DNA of 36,259 bases from an uncultured Clostridia bacterium (lineage in GTDB: Bacteria > Bacillota > Clostridia > Christensenellales > Borkfalkiaceae), in the NCBI GenBank assembly GCA_944363395.1, contig CALVUC010000016.1, forward strand, positions 1-36,259. Direction: 5' to 3'. A program made the position numbers and the translations under genes. The notes under the pieces are model-generated. The model did not search any database. It worked only from the letters and a program-made list of their open reading frames with translations, and had not been told where the DNA came from. Below, piece after piece: positions 1-8,484 of the stretch; within the stretch, counting starts at the first letter, position 1, and each line of letters starts with the position of its first letter.

Positions 1-392
1 CTGCGCAGGTTTTTAAGGGTGGAGCGAAGATACCTTTCGTCTATCCAACGATAAATGGTCTTGAACGACGGCATCTTTATCCCGCACGGCGTTTTGGAGA
101 TCTGTTCGGGAGACCACGTTTGTGACAATTTCTCGTCTATGTAATCCAATACCTCTTGCTTCCAGAACATCCCGCGGTGGCGGTAACTGTTCCGAAGGTT
201 GCTTTTCTTTTGCGCCGTATACGGGTAATAAGCCGGCTTCGCGTTCATGAATGTCTTGTTCCGCATGATCTCCCGGGAAATACTGCTGACATTCCTGCCC
301 AAAAGTCTTGCAATTTCACGGTAACTTTTTCCTTTGACGTAGTATTCTCGTAGACAACAGCGCTCTTCTATGGTAAAATGGTGATAGTTCAT
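1..392 (-). CDS. IS30-family transposase, N-terminal part (cut by window edge)
   Basis: The reading frame starts with ATG at 392, behind a good ribosome site (AGAGGAGA), and stays open to the window edge, giving about 130 residues. The N-terminus begins MNYHHFTIEER and continues into a helix-turn-helix with the pattern SYREIARLLGRNVSSISREI. That is the hallmark HTH_38-type DNA-binding domain of IS30 transposases. A second segment (TWSPEQISK...SFKTIYRWID) matches the linker before the DDE catalytic core, which lies outside the window. The protein would bind the element's ends and catalyse its transposition. No stop or frameshift is visible in the part seen, so the element may be intact. Confidence 0.88.
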   Translation of the reverse strand, partial: MNYHHFTIEERCCLREYYVKGKSYREIARLLGRNVSSISREIMRNKTFMNAKPAYYPYTAQKKSNLRNSYRHRGMFWKQEVLDYIDEKLSQTWSPEQISKTPCGIKMPSFKTIYRWIDERYLRSTLKNLR

Positions 393-471
393 ACAAGTCT
401 CCTCTGGTGTAAATTTGGTTTCGCAACTCTATTTTACCACAGATTTGTATGAACTCCTTTTTTTTCTCTCA

Positions 472-500
472 ACTGTTGCACTTAATAGTATAATTCACCA
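472..500 (-). repeat. probable terminal inverted repeat of the IS30 element
   Basis: Upstream of the transposase start lies a stretch that reads, on the minus strand, GTGAATTATACTATTAAGTG followed by CAACAGTT. It resembles the AAGTGCAAC-containing ends I remember for IS30-family elements. The partner repeat is outside the window, so the exact boundary is inferred. Confidence 0.45.
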
Positions 501-507
501 CAGCATG

Positions 508-539
508 AAAAGACCTCTGCCGTTCGGCAGAGGTCTTTT
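508..539 (-). terminator. rho-independent terminator of the large lipoprotein gene
   Basis: A perfect 15-base-pair hairpin (arms 508-522 and 525-539, two-base loop) starts with AAAA and ends with TTTT. It can therefore act in both directions. It lies 22 bases past the stop codon of the minus-strand lipoprotein gene and directly beside the IS30 end. Confidence 0.85.
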
Positions 540-560
540 GCTGCGGTCAGAGGACCGCAA

Positions 561-3500
561 TTATTCGTTATAGGGGTCGTCCTCGTCGCGTTCGGGCGCG
601 GCGGGCTTTTCCGTCTTGGCGGGCTTGACGGGCGCCGTCCTGCGGGTGACGGGAGCGACGACCGGTTTGATCTTCGCCGCCTTTGCGCGCTTCACCTTTT
701 CCGTGACGCGGCGGACGATGATGAGCAGTACGACGAAGATGAGAGCGAAGGCGAGGATCGCCGAGGAGACGATCATCCAGACGTTGGTGTCGCCCGTCGC
801 CGTCGTTTCGTCCTCGTGGTCGTGACCGTCGTCCGAGCTGCCGAGGTCGTCCTGTTCCACGGTGACTTCCGCAAGCGAGTAGTTGACAAAGAGCGTTCTC
901 TCGCTGCCCTCGTCATAGCGCAGCCATGCGATGTCCTCGCTGTATGCGGACTGGTCGTAGGAGCCGTAGGGATCGCCGAGCCCCTCTTCGTCCGTGGTCG
1001 CGTCGTAGCGCAGGTACTCCTTGGAATCGTAGAAGGTGAAGGTGTAGTACGCCGCGAGCGAGGAGATGAGGTCGCTATCGGGATCTTCGGGATCGACGAG
1101 GTTGGCGCTGTTCTCCTTCAGGTCGTCCACCTTTTCGGCGAGGATGTCCGCATAGCTGTCGGAGACGTCCGTGGAGGCGTAGCTGTCAAAGAAGAAGTAG
1201 CTGTTCGCGGGGATCTGCGTACCCGTCGCGGTGACGGCGCCGTCCTCGGCGACGGTGAAGTCGCGCGAGCCTGCCCAGATCTCGAGGCGGTAGTCCTTCG
1301 CGGTGTTGCCCGTTGCGACGTAGAAGGAGACTTCCGTCCAGCGGCCCGCGTTCTCCTCGGTGCCCGTCAGCGTGATCTTCGCCTGAACGGGATCGAGCGC
1401 GGTGTTGTCGTAGCGGACGCAGCTCTTTTCCTCTTCGGAGAGGCTGTCATAGATGTCAAACACTTCGGCGGTGTACGAGTAGTTGTTCGCGGAGACCTCG
1501 GTGCGGTACGCGTAGTACTTGCCGCCGTTGTAGTAGTAGGCGATGGTCGTGTTGCCGTCGGCGTCCACGGCGATCTTGTTGAGCGAGTCGTCCTCGTCGT
1601 AGTTTTTGAGGTTGGCGTAGTACTTGCCGTCCGAAGCGCCCGCCTTGGTGTACAGCCCGTTGTCCTCAAGGTAGAACAGCACGTCCGTGCGGGGGTTGAA
1701 GTCCTCGTCCGAAGGATCGCAGGTGACGATGTTGCCGTCGCCGTCGTACCAGAAGGTGACTTCGGGCAGCGCGTAGGAGAGCGCGTCGTTATATCCCTTC
1801 TTGACGTCGGAGGTGTCCATCAGATAGATGGTCGCCGTCGCGCCGGCGGAGAGCTTGACGCGCAGGGAGATCTTCTGATAGGAGTTGGCGTCCAGCGTGA
1901 GGGTATCGGAGAGGAACCCGTAGGAAGGACGCGCCTCCGAGGAGGTGTTCAGGAGCACGAGGGGCTGGTTGGCGATGCGGGGATATGCTTCGCTGCCGTC
2001 GGCGTTGTAGTCGCCGAAGATGTCCGCCCACCATTCTTCGCCCGAAGCGTCCGCCGCGCTCAGCGCGGTCAGGGCGTCCACCCATGCCGCGTTGCCGCCG
2101 TTCTCGCGGTAAGCGGAGGCATACTTCGCATTCAGGAGCCCCGCGTACACGCCCTCGGGAAGGGCGTTGTCCACGCCGCCCGTCACGAGCGACTTGCTCG
2201 CGTTGGGGACGCCCTTGAAGTTCGCGGTCGGGGCAAGCGTTTCGCGGATGTCCGCGCCGACGCCCGCGTCGTCGAACTTGGAGTCGATGTCCACGTCGCC
2301 CGCAAGGCTCACGACCTGCGAATAGCCTTCCGATTCCGCATAGTCGAAGTACTTGCCGTTGACGTCCGCGAGCACTTCAAAGCCCGCGAATGCCGCATAG
2401 CCGTCCTCGTAATCGGTCATCGCCGCCTCGGAGACGTCGGTGGGACCATAGGAGAAGGCGAGCGTGAAGCTCTTTTCCGTCTCGGTGTCGTTGGAGACGA
2501 AGAAGAAGCAGTGTACCCAGCCGTCGTAGATGTCCTTGTTCTCGTCGTCGATGTCCGTCGTGTCCGCCGTCGTCGTGTCGAACGCCTCGATCGCGGTGCG
2601 GTTCTCGCCGTCGATCAGCGTGACGGAAGCGCCCGTGCCGCCGATCTTGCTCGTCTTTGCCCAGAAGGAGAGGATCATGTGTTCGCCCGCGGCAAGCGTA
2701 TAGGGCTCGCTCGTTGCGGTGTAGGGCGCGCCGCTCACGGACATGAGCAGGATGGCGGTCGAGCCGTCGCGGCTGCCGTCGAACAGGAAGCCGTCCGCAA
2801 AGTCGCTGTCATAGATGTTTTTCAGGTAGGCGTTGCCCGCGGCGTCGCTGCGGATGCCCGCGATGGTCGTCACCTTCGCGTAGTCGTCGGGATAGGTGCC
2901 GTCAAAGGGGACGAGGGGACGCTCGCCGTCGGGATCTTTGGTGATCGCAACGCTGTCCGCTTCGATGGTGAGGTCGTCGCTTTCGCCGAAGCTTGCGTCG
3001 AGGTCGAGCTTGAAGGTGTCGACGTCCGCGCCCAGCTTGGTCGCGTCAAAGCGCTTTTCGTCCGCGGTGCTGTCGATGGAGCAGCTCGCGTCCGCCGTCG
3101 CCTCTTCATAGGCGGCGTCGCTGAGGATGGTGCAGGCGACGTCGTCAAAGAAGGCAAAGCCGTTGACGTACTCGAGGCGGTTGCTCGTCGAGCCCTGTCC
3201 CAGCCCGAGCACGACGGTGAAGGTGGTCTCCGCAAAGGAGTTGGCGCGCACATACACCGTGTACTGCTTCCATGCGCCCTTGGTGTTGATGTTCTTGATC
3301 TGCATCTGGTCGAGCGACGTGCCGCCCACCGTCTGGTTGATGCGGATATAGGCGCCCGCGTTGTTCTCGACCGCGACGGGTTCTTCATCGTCCTCCGCCT
3401 CGTAGTAGTGCGTCAGATCGTCGGTGCGCACCCAGACGGAGAGCTGCGCCGCCGTTCCGGGCGCGAGCGTGACCGTCGAAGAGGAGGTGTAATACTGCCC

Positions 3501-4163
3501 CGTGCCGAGCACGCCGTCCGACGTGCGGCGGTTGTGGATCATCAGAACGCTCGTCTCGTCCTCCGCGGCGCCCTCGTGTGCGGCGGGCGCTTCGGTCAGA
3601 TTGGAGAGATATTCCACGTCGTCGAAGTCGACGGAATAGCTGTATTCCTTGAACAGTTCGGCGGCTTCGGAGCCGTCGTCGAGGTCGTCGATCTCGTCCT
3701 CGAAGTCGGCGTAGAACTTGAGCCTGTCGTAGGCGGTCACGTCCTCGTCCTTCCAATGGGCGACGACGTCGGAAAGGATCGCGTCGAAGTCGCTGTCCTC
3801 ATTGAGCCCCGCGAAGAAGCTCGAGCCCGACGAAGCGAGATAGTCCCAGTCCGCAAGGTCGACGATGCCCGACGACGCGGTGGACGTGGGCGAGCCCGAA
3901 GAGAAGGACCAGTTGGTCGGCGTGTTGATGAGCGCGCGCCGCTCGTCCCGTTCCTCGACGTCGTTTTCGGTATAGAACTCGAAATTGCCGTTGCGGATGG
4001 TCTGGGTATCCGTCTGGGTGACGGAGTCTTCCTCTTCCTCGTCATCCGTGGTGGTGTCCGCAGGCGAGCACGCCGCAAAGATCCCCGCCGAGAGCGCGGC
4101 GGAAAGCGCGAGCGAGCACAGCGCGACGGAGCGCCGCTTCCAATGTTTGAAATCGTTAGCCAT
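561..4163 (-). CDS. large surface lipoprotein with C-terminal membrane anchor
   Basis: This is a 1200-residue exported protein of unknown function. The start chosen is ATG 4163, which has an AAGGATG ribosome site and opens a classic lipoprotein signal: positive residues HWKRR, a hydrophobic run, and the lipobox FAAC with Cys32. Longer starts upstream would add a non-secretory extension. The mature protein is very acidic, rich in Asp, Thr, Ser and Tyr. It holds several beta-rich stretches that read like jelly-roll carbohydrate-binding modules (NGNFEFYT near the N-terminus, a second one mid-protein around AAGEHMILSFWAKT). Near the C-terminus are HDHED, one membrane segment (about 1127-1150), and a basic/proline tail of about 50 residues ending in an acidic patch. 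A lipid anchor plus a C-terminal transmembrane helix would tether both ends. A role in surface binding of glycans or cell wall is plausible but unproven. It is transcribed alone. Confidence 0.8.
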   Translation of the reverse strand: MANDFKHWKRRSVALCSLALSAALSAGIFAACSPADTTTDDEEEEDSVTQTDTQTIRNGNFEFYTENDVEERDERRALINTPTNWSFSSGSPTSTASSGIVDLADWDYLASSGSSFFAGLNEDSDFDAILSDVVAHWKDEDVTAYDRLKFYADFEDEIDDLDDGSEAAELFKEYSYSVDFDDVEYLSNLTEAPAAHEGAAEDETSVLMIHNRRTSDGVLGTGQYYTSSSTVTLAPGTAAQLSVWVRTDDLTHYYEAEDDEEPVAVENNAGAYIRINQTVGGTSLDQMQIKNINTKGAWKQYTVYVRANSFAETTFTVVLGLGQGSTSNRLEYVNGFAFFDDVACTILSDAAYEEATADASCSIDSTADEKRFDATKLGADVDTFKLDLDASFGESDDLTIEADSVAITKDPDGERPLVPFDGTYPDDYAKVTTIAGIRSDAAGNAYLKNIYDSDFADGFLFDGSRDGSTAILLMSVSGAPYTATSEPYTLAAGEHMILSFWAKTSKIGGTGASVTLIDGENRTAIEAFDTTTADTTDIDDENKDIYDGWVHCFFFVSNDTETEKSFTLAFSYGPTDVSEAAMTDYEDGYAAFAGFEVLADVNGKYFDYAESEGYSQVVSLAGDVDIDSKFDDAGVGADIRETLAPTANFKGVPNASKSLVTGGVDNALPEGVYAGLLNAKYASAYRENGGNAAWVDALTALSAADASGEEWWADIFGDYNADGSEAYPRIANQPLVLLNTSSEARPSYGFLSDTLTLDANSYQKISLRVKLSAGATATIYLMDTSDVKKGYNDALSYALPEVTFWYDGDGNIVTCDPSDEDFNPRTDVLFYLEDNGLYTKAGASDGKYYANLKNYDEDDSLNKIAVDADGNTTIAYYYNGGKYYAYRTEVSANNYSYTAEVFDIYDSLSEEEKSCVRYDNTALDPVQAKITLTGTEENAGRWTEVSFYVATGNTAKDYRLEIWAGSRDFTVAEDGAVTATGTQIPANSYFFFDSYASTDVSDSYADILAEKVDDLKENSANLVDPEDPDSDLISSLAAYYTFTFYDSKEYLRYDATTDEEGLGDPYGSYDQSAYSEDIAWLRYDEGSERTLFVNYSLAEVTVEQDDLGSSDDGHDHEDETTATGDTNVWMIVSSAILAFALIFVVLLIIVRRVTEKVKRAKAAKIKPVVAPVTRRTAPVKPAKTEKPAAPERDEDDPYNE

Positions 4164-4266
4164 AAAACATCCTTTTTGCAGCGCAGCCCTTGGACTGCGC
4201 CCGACTTTGTAACGTTTTTGGAGCATCGCGGCGCGCGCGCGGCGCGCCCCCGCAATACACCTCTCT

Positions 4267-4295
4267 ATTTTAATATAAAACGCCGTGAGACGCAA
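4267..4295 (-). promoter_or_regulatory. sigma-A promoter of the large lipoprotein gene
   Basis: On the minus strand, TTGCGT (4290-4295) and TAAAAT (4267-4272) are separated by exactly 17 bases. The start codon lies about 100 bases downstream. Confidence 0.65.
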
Positions 4296-4405
4296 GCAAT
4301 TCCGCATGAAAATCGTTACGATTTCGAGGAAATGCGCAAAAATTTTCGTGTGCGGACGCATACTGTCCGCAAACGGCATCCGTAAGAAAGCAAAGGAGGG
4401 AAGGC

Positions 4406-4780
4406 ATGAAGGGAGGATACGGACGCGCCGCGCGCATCGCGGGCGGCGGCGCGGTGGGATTCGTGAACGGCATCTTCGGCGGAGGGGGCGGCATGATCGC
4501 CGTGCCGCTCCTGGAACGCATCGAAGGGAGGGGGAATGCGGCGGCGCACGCGACCGCCATCGCCTGCATCCTGCCCGCTTCGCTCGTGAGCGCGGCGGTC
4601 TATCTCTTCGCGGGGCTGCTGCCTTGGCACATTTTCCTGCCCGTCTGCCTCGGCGCGGCGGGCGGCGGGGCGCTCGGCGCCCGGCTTCTGCCGGTGCTGC
4701 CGGCGCGGCTTTTAGATCTCGTCTTTGCCGCGCTCATGCTCGCGGCGGGGCTGCGGGCGGTCTTTGCATGGGGTTCGTAG
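4406..4780 (+). CDS. TauE/SafE-family permease, first half protein
   Basis: This 124-residue membrane protein starts at ATG 4406 behind a very strong ribosome site (AAAGGAGGGAAGGC). The N-terminus carries the glycine-rich motif GFVNGIFGGGGGMIAVPLLE, typical of the repeat unit of TSUP (TauE/SafE) transporters, followed by three to four hydrophobic helices. Usual family members are about 250 residues long, built from two such repeats in one chain. Here each repeat is a separate gene. Its stop codon overlaps the start of the next gene by 13 bases, so the two halves are probably made together and pair in the membrane. The substrate is unknown; the family exports or imports small organic or sulfur-containing anions. 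Confidence 0.8.
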   Translation: MKGGYGRAARIAGGGAVGFVNGIFGGGGGMIAVPLLERIEGRGNAAAHATAIACILPASLVSAAVYLFAGLLPWHIFLPVCLGAAGGGALGARLLPVLPARLLDLVFAALMLAAGLRAVFAWGS

Positions 4781-5148
4781 TCCTCTTCCTCATCGGGTTT
4801 GCGGGCGGCGTCCTCGGCGGCATGGGCATGGGCGGGGGAACGGCGCTCATCCCCCTCCTGACGCTCTGCGGCGTGGGGCAGGCGGAGGCGCAGGCGGTCA
4901 ACCTTCTCGCCTTTGCGCCGACGGCGGCGCTCGCGCTCCTCGTTCACGTCAGGGGCGGGCTCGTGCGCGGGAAGGGGCTTTGGTCCCTCGTGCTGCCCGC
5001 GCTCGCCTGTTCGGTGCCGGGCGCGCTGCTCGCCGCCCGTCTCCCCGCTGCCGTCCTGCGCGGCGCGTTCGGCGCCTTTCTCGTCGGGCTCGCGCTTTTG
5101 CGCGCGCGGCGCGCCCTCTTTGCCCGCAGATCGGGGCGCTCCGTGTGA
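4768..5148 (+). CDS. TauE/SafE-family permease, second half protein
   Basis: This 126-residue membrane protein is encoded immediately after the first half and overlaps it (ATG 4768 inside the last codons of the upstream gene). It repeats the same architecture: a glycine-rich GFAGGVLGGMGMGGGTALIP motif, then hydrophobic helices and a basic C-terminus (RARRALFARRSGR). The internal ATG was chosen because it restores the family-like N-terminus and gives translational coupling. Longer in-frame starts upstream would only add a shadow of the first gene. Together the two proteins would form one TSUP-type transporter, either as a heterodimer or as two homodimers. The substrate cannot be read from sequence. 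Confidence 0.78.
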   Translation: MGFVVLFLIGFAGGVLGGMGMGGGTALIPLLTLCGVGQAEAQAVNLLAFAPTAALALLVHVRGGLVRGKGLWSLVLPALACSVPGALLAARLPAAVLRGAFGAFLVGLALLRARRALFARRSGRSV

Positions 5149-5219
5149 AAATACGGCAAAAACCATATGAAAATGTCCCGTCACGCATAAATTCTGATAA
5201 AATATTTTTCCAAAGGGTA

Positions 5220-5248
5220 TGGACAAAACCCCGTTCCTGTGTTAAAAT
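5220..5248 (+). promoter_or_regulatory. sigma-A promoter of the ppx-maf-mreB operon
   Basis: TGGACA (5220-5225) and TAAAAT (5243-5248) are separated by 17 bases. The transcript would have an untranslated leader of about 110 bases before the first gene. Confidence 0.7.
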
Positions 5249-5363
5249 GTAGCGGATAGGTAGAATAGGGGCGGTATCGGGAAGAAGAAGGAAAAAGACC
5301 TGCCCCATCGTTTGCCCGATCGGACGAAGTCGTCCGAAATCTCACGCAAAGGACGGGAACGAA

Positions 5364-6914
5364 ATGGAACGCACGGCACTCGAGACAGAACAGCAGACAA
5401 CGGAAAAGATCGGGATCATCGACCTCGGTTCCAACTCCGCGCGCCTTGTCATCGTCCGCCTGTTCGGCGGCAATCACTTTATGGTCGAGGACGAACTCAA
5501 AGAGAGCGTCCGCCTCGGTCAGGATATGGACAGGGACGGCTTTTTGAAGCCGCAGCGGGTCGCCGAGACAAACAAGACGCTCAAAATGTTCAAACGCCTG
5601 TGTGACGCGAGCGGCGTCACGCGCATCATCGCCGTCGCCACGGCGGCGGTCCGCCGCGCCAAAAATCAGCGCTCCTTTCTGGACGAGATCCAGGCGACGT
5701 GCGGCATCCGCGTCGAAGTGCTCTCCGAAGAGGAGGAGGCGACGCTCGTCTACCGCGGCGTCATCAACTCGATGGACATCCCCAAGGGGATCATCCTGGA
5801 GATCGGCGGCGGCAGCACCAAGATCATCTATTACAACCGCAGGACGGTGCTCAACTATGCGTCGCTCTCCTTCGGCGCGGTGACGCTCACCGACCTCTTC
5901 GCCGACGACGGCGTCCCGCCCGAGGAGCAGACGCGCAAGATCGAAGAGTTCTTCACCGAGCAGTTCAAGAAGATCGAATGGCTCTCGGAAGTCGACCCGG
6001 ACGCACAGATGATCGGCGTGGGCGGCTCCTTCCGCAACCTCTACAAGATCAACCGCCTCGTGCGCAAGTATCCCCTGAACACGGTGCATAACTATTCCTT
6101 CGCGGTGGAAGATTTCCGTTCCATCTACGAGATGGTGCGCGTCCTCGATGTGGAAAAGCGCAAGCGCATCCGCGGGCTTTCGCCCGCCCGCGCGGACATC
6201 ATGCCCGCCGCGCTCGCCATCATCAAGGCGTTTACCGATCATCTGCACATCGAGTCCTTCACCGTGGGCGGCTGCGGGCTCCGGGAGGGCATCATGTTCA
6301 ACCAGGCGGTGCCGCAGACGGTGGAGCGCCCCATCCTCGACGTATTGAGCTATTCGCTCAACACGCTCGTCAAGTACTACGGCTGCAACGAGAAGCACGT
6401 CGAGCAGACGGTGCGCCTCTCCATCCAGCTCTTCAAACAGCTGCGCGTGCTGCACAAGTTCCCGCGCGTCTATTTGAAGGTGCTCAAAATTGCCGCCAGC
6501 CTGCACGACAGCGGGCGGGACGTGCGCTACTACAACTACGAGCAGCACAGCCGCTACGTCATCCTCAATTCGGGCATCTACGGCGCGACCCACCGCGAGA
6601 TCGTCCTTGCGGCGTTCGTCGCGGGGTGCAGCCGCAAGGGGGACATCGGCGCGGCGGAATGGGCGAAGTACAAGGACATCGTCACGGAGGAAGATCAGGA
6701 CGTCGTAAGAAAGCTCGGCGTTCTGCTGCGCATCGGCGAAGCGCTCGACCGGAGCGGCTTGGGCGTCGTGACGGGCATCAACTGCGACGTCCTCGGCGAT
6801 TCCGTCATCATGAAGACGGAGCTTGCGGGCGACGCGATGCTCGAGATCCGTCAGGCGATGGAGGCGGGTCCGGAATTCAAGCGCACCTTCCATAAAAACC
6901 TGGAGATCCTGTGA
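5364..6914 (+). CDS. Ppx/GppA-family phosphatase with C-terminal HD domain
   Basis: This is a 516-residue member of the exopolyphosphatase / guanosine pentaphosphatase family, which hydrolyses inorganic polyphosphate or (p)ppGpp-type nucleotides. The N-terminal actin-like ATPase fold is visible from IGIIDLGSNSARLVIV (phosphate loop, about residues 16-31) and EIGGGSTKI (about 145-153). The C-terminal third has an HD-type motif, SLHDSGR, with His381 and Asp382. That is the same layout as long Ppx/GppA proteins. ATG 5364 follows an AAAGGA site. Its stop codon overlaps the GTG start of maf, and the third gene overlaps maf in turn, so this is a tight three-gene operon. Sequence alone does not tell which of polyphosphate or pppGpp is the substrate, so no gene symbol is given. 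Confidence 0.9.
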   Translation: MERTALETEQQTTEKIGIIDLGSNSARLVIVRLFGGNHFMVEDELKESVRLGQDMDRDGFLKPQRVAETNKTLKMFKRLCDASGVTRIIAVATAAVRRAKNQRSFLDEIQATCGIRVEVLSEEEEATLVYRGVINSMDIPKGIILEIGGGSTKIIYYNRRTVLNYASLSFGAVTLTDLFADDGVPPEEQTRKIEEFFTEQFKKIEWLSEVDPDAQMIGVGGSFRNLYKINRLVRKYPLNTVHNYSFAVEDFRSIYEMVRVLDVEKRKRIRGLSPARADIMPAALAIIKAFTDHLHIESFTVGGCGLREGIMFNQAVPQTVERPILDVLSYSLNTLVKYYGCNEKHVEQTVRLSIQLFKQLRVLHKFPRVYLKVLKIAASLHDSGRDVRYYNYEQHSRYVILNSGIYGATHREIVLAAFVAGCSRKGDIGAAEWAKYKDIVTEEDQDVVRKLGVLLRIGEALDRSGLGVVTGINCDVLGDSVIMKTELAGDAMLEIRQAMEAGPEFKRTFHKNLEIL

Positions 6915-7489
6915 GGGTCGTCCTTGCGAGCGCCTCGCCGCGCAGGCGGGCGCTCCTTTCGGGGATCCTCCCGCAGTTTGAAGTCGAGCCCTCGCGCTTC
7001 GAGGAAGTGAGCGCGGGGCTTTCCGCGTACGAGACGGCGCGGCGCAACGCCGTCGGCAAGGCGCGCGACGTCGCCGCGCGCCATAAGGATGCGGTTGTCA
7101 TCGGTTCGGACACCGTCGTCTCCCTCGGCGGAGACATTCTGGGAAAGCCCAAGGACGCCGCGGACGCAAAGCGGATGCTGCGCCTGCTTTCGGGCAGGAC
7201 GCACACCGTGTACACGGGCGTGTGCCTGATCGCGGGGGAAGAACATACCGAAGTCGCCGCGGCGGACGTCACCTTTGAACGGCTCTCCGACGAGACGATC
7301 GACGCCTACGTCGCCTCGGGCAAGCCGCTCGACAAGGCGGGCGCGTACGGCATCCAGGACGGCTATCCGCTCGTCAGGTCGTACAAGGGGAGTTTTTCCT
7401 GTATCATGGGACTGCCCGTCGGGCTGCTGGAAGAAATGCTGCGCGCGGCGGGCGTCCTGCAATCATCCACAGAGGAAATATCATGTTGA
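6911..7489 (+). CDS. maf: Maf-family nucleoside triphosphate pyrophosphatase
   Basis: This 192-residue cytoplasmic enzyme has the Maf signature SASPRRRALLS at residues 7-17 and the catalytic region VIGSDTVVSLGG with Asp67, followed by GKPKDAADAKRML. Maf proteins hydrolyse non-canonical or modified nucleoside triphosphates (dTTP/UTP or methylated bases, depending on subtype) to monophosphates, and have been linked to arrest of cell division. The start is GTG at 6911, overlapping the upstream stop by four bases (GTGA). This is the only start that preserves the N-terminal MRVVLASASP. The position next to an MreB-type gene is a common Bacillota arrangement. Confidence 0.93.
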   Translation: MRVVLASASPRRRALLSGILPQFEVEPSRFEEVSAGLSAYETARRNAVGKARDVAARHKDAVVIGSDTVVSLGGDILGKPKDAADAKRMLRLLSGRTHTVYTGVCLIAGEEHTEVAAADVTFERLSDETIDAYVASGKPLDKAGAYGIQDGYPLVRSYKGSFSCIMGLPVGLLEEMLRAAGVLQSSTEEISC

Positions 7490-8466
7490 AACTTGCCATC
7501 GATTTCGGGACCGCGGTCACGAAGATCTTCAGGATCGGCAGCGGCATCGTGCTTGCCGAGGCGACCTGCGTGAGCATCCGCAAGGAGACGGGAGAGATCC
7601 GCGCCTTCGGGAACGATGCGAAGCGCCTCCTCGGAAAGACCGCGGAGCCGACCGACGTCATCTTTCCCGTCTACGAGGGGGAGATCGTCAACGAGCGGTA
7701 TGCGATCGCGCTGCTCGAATACTTTCTGCAAAAGGTCGTACGGCGCTCCTTCTCGGTGGAGGCGCTCTTCTGCGTCCCCTGCGCCTGTCCGCTTGCCTCG
7801 CGGGAGAAGTATATGCGCGTCGCGCAGGCGGCGGGCATCAGCCGCGTCCTGTTTGCGGAGACGCCCTATCTCGCGGCGCTCGGGCAGGACTTGTCCCTCT
7901 CCGAATCCAATCCCGTCTTTACGATGGACATCGGCGCGGGCAAGACGAGCTGCGCCGCGTTCTCACTGGATGGCATCATCGCGGGGCTGACGATGAACGT
8001 CGGCGGCAACAATATGGACGTCCATCTCATCGACCACGTTGCCGAGACGTTCAACTTGAAGATCGGCACGCTCTCGAGCGAGAAACTCAAAAATACCGTC
8101 GGGAGCCTCATCGAAAACGACAACCAGAGCACCATCGTCAACGGGCGGGACGTCGCGACGGGCAAGCCGCGCTCCGTCTCCGTCTCCTCGGCGGACATCC
8201 TGCTGCCCATCCGCATCTACGTCGATAAGATCATCGAGTACGCCGAGCTCATTCTGAAAAAGCTCCCCGCCGAGGTCTCCGCCGTCATGTGCAAGAACGG
8301 CATCTATCTCGCGGGCGGCGTGTGTATGATCGCGGGGTTTGCCGACTACGTCGCCGACCGCCTGCAGATGGAGGCGCACCTCGCGTCCGATCCGCAGACG
8401 GCGGTCGTTCTGGGCGGCGGCAGGACGATCGGTTCGGGCGCCCTCGTCAGGAGCATCTGTATGTGA
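7483..8466 (+). CDS. MreB-like actin-family protein
   Basis: This 327-residue protein has the actin-fold nucleotide-binding motifs of the MreB/Mbl group. Phosphate 1 is LAIDFGTAVTKIF at the N-terminus, phosphate 2 is TMDIGAGKTSCAAFSLDGI near residue 147, and the adenosine motif is GIYLAGGVCMIAGF near 272, ending in SDPQTAVVLGGGRTI. MreB polymers under the membrane guide wall synthesis and cell shape. The ATG at 7483 lies inside the end of maf (7-base overlap) with an AGAGGAAA site. No mreC or mreD follows; a strong terminator comes next. The motifs depart somewhat from canonical MreB (IDFGTAVTK rather than IDLGTANT). It may be a divergent paralogue rather than the housekeeping MreB. Confidence 0.82.
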   Translation: MLKLAIDFGTAVTKIFRIGSGIVLAEATCVSIRKETGEIRAFGNDAKRLLGKTAEPTDVIFPVYEGEIVNERYAIALLEYFLQKVVRRSFSVEALFCVPCACPLASREKYMRVAQAAGISRVLFAETPYLAALGQDLSLSESNPVFTMDIGAGKTSCAAFSLDGIIAGLTMNVGGNNMDVHLIDHVAETFNLKIGTLSSEKLKNTVGSLIENDNQSTIVNGRDVATGKPRSVSVSSADILLPIRIYVDKIIEYAELILKKLPAEVSAVMCKNGIYLAGGVCMIAGFADYVADRLQMEAHLASDPQTAVVLGGGRTIGSGALVRSICM

Positions 8467-8484
8467 CTTCGCTTCAAAAAGGCG

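Larger units (their letters stand above)
1..503 (-). mobile_element. IS30-family insertion sequence, 5' part only
   Basis: This stretch contains the start of an IS30-type transposase gene, its upstream region and a probable terminal inverted repeat near 472-500. The other end lies outside the window, so the second inverted repeat and any target duplication cannot be seen. The element ends about 5 bases from the hairpin terminator at 508-539. That fits the known preference of some IS30 relatives for palindromic targets. The local base composition is lower in GC than the flanking genes, as expected for an acquired element. Confidence 0.7.

Noticed and set aside
816-4385. 1189-residue open frame on the plus strand
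   Set aside because: It is the exact antisense of the lipoprotein gene, whose minus frame has a signal peptide, lipobox, membrane helix, ribosome site and promoter. The plus frame is Val/Arg/Gly-rich without any motif.
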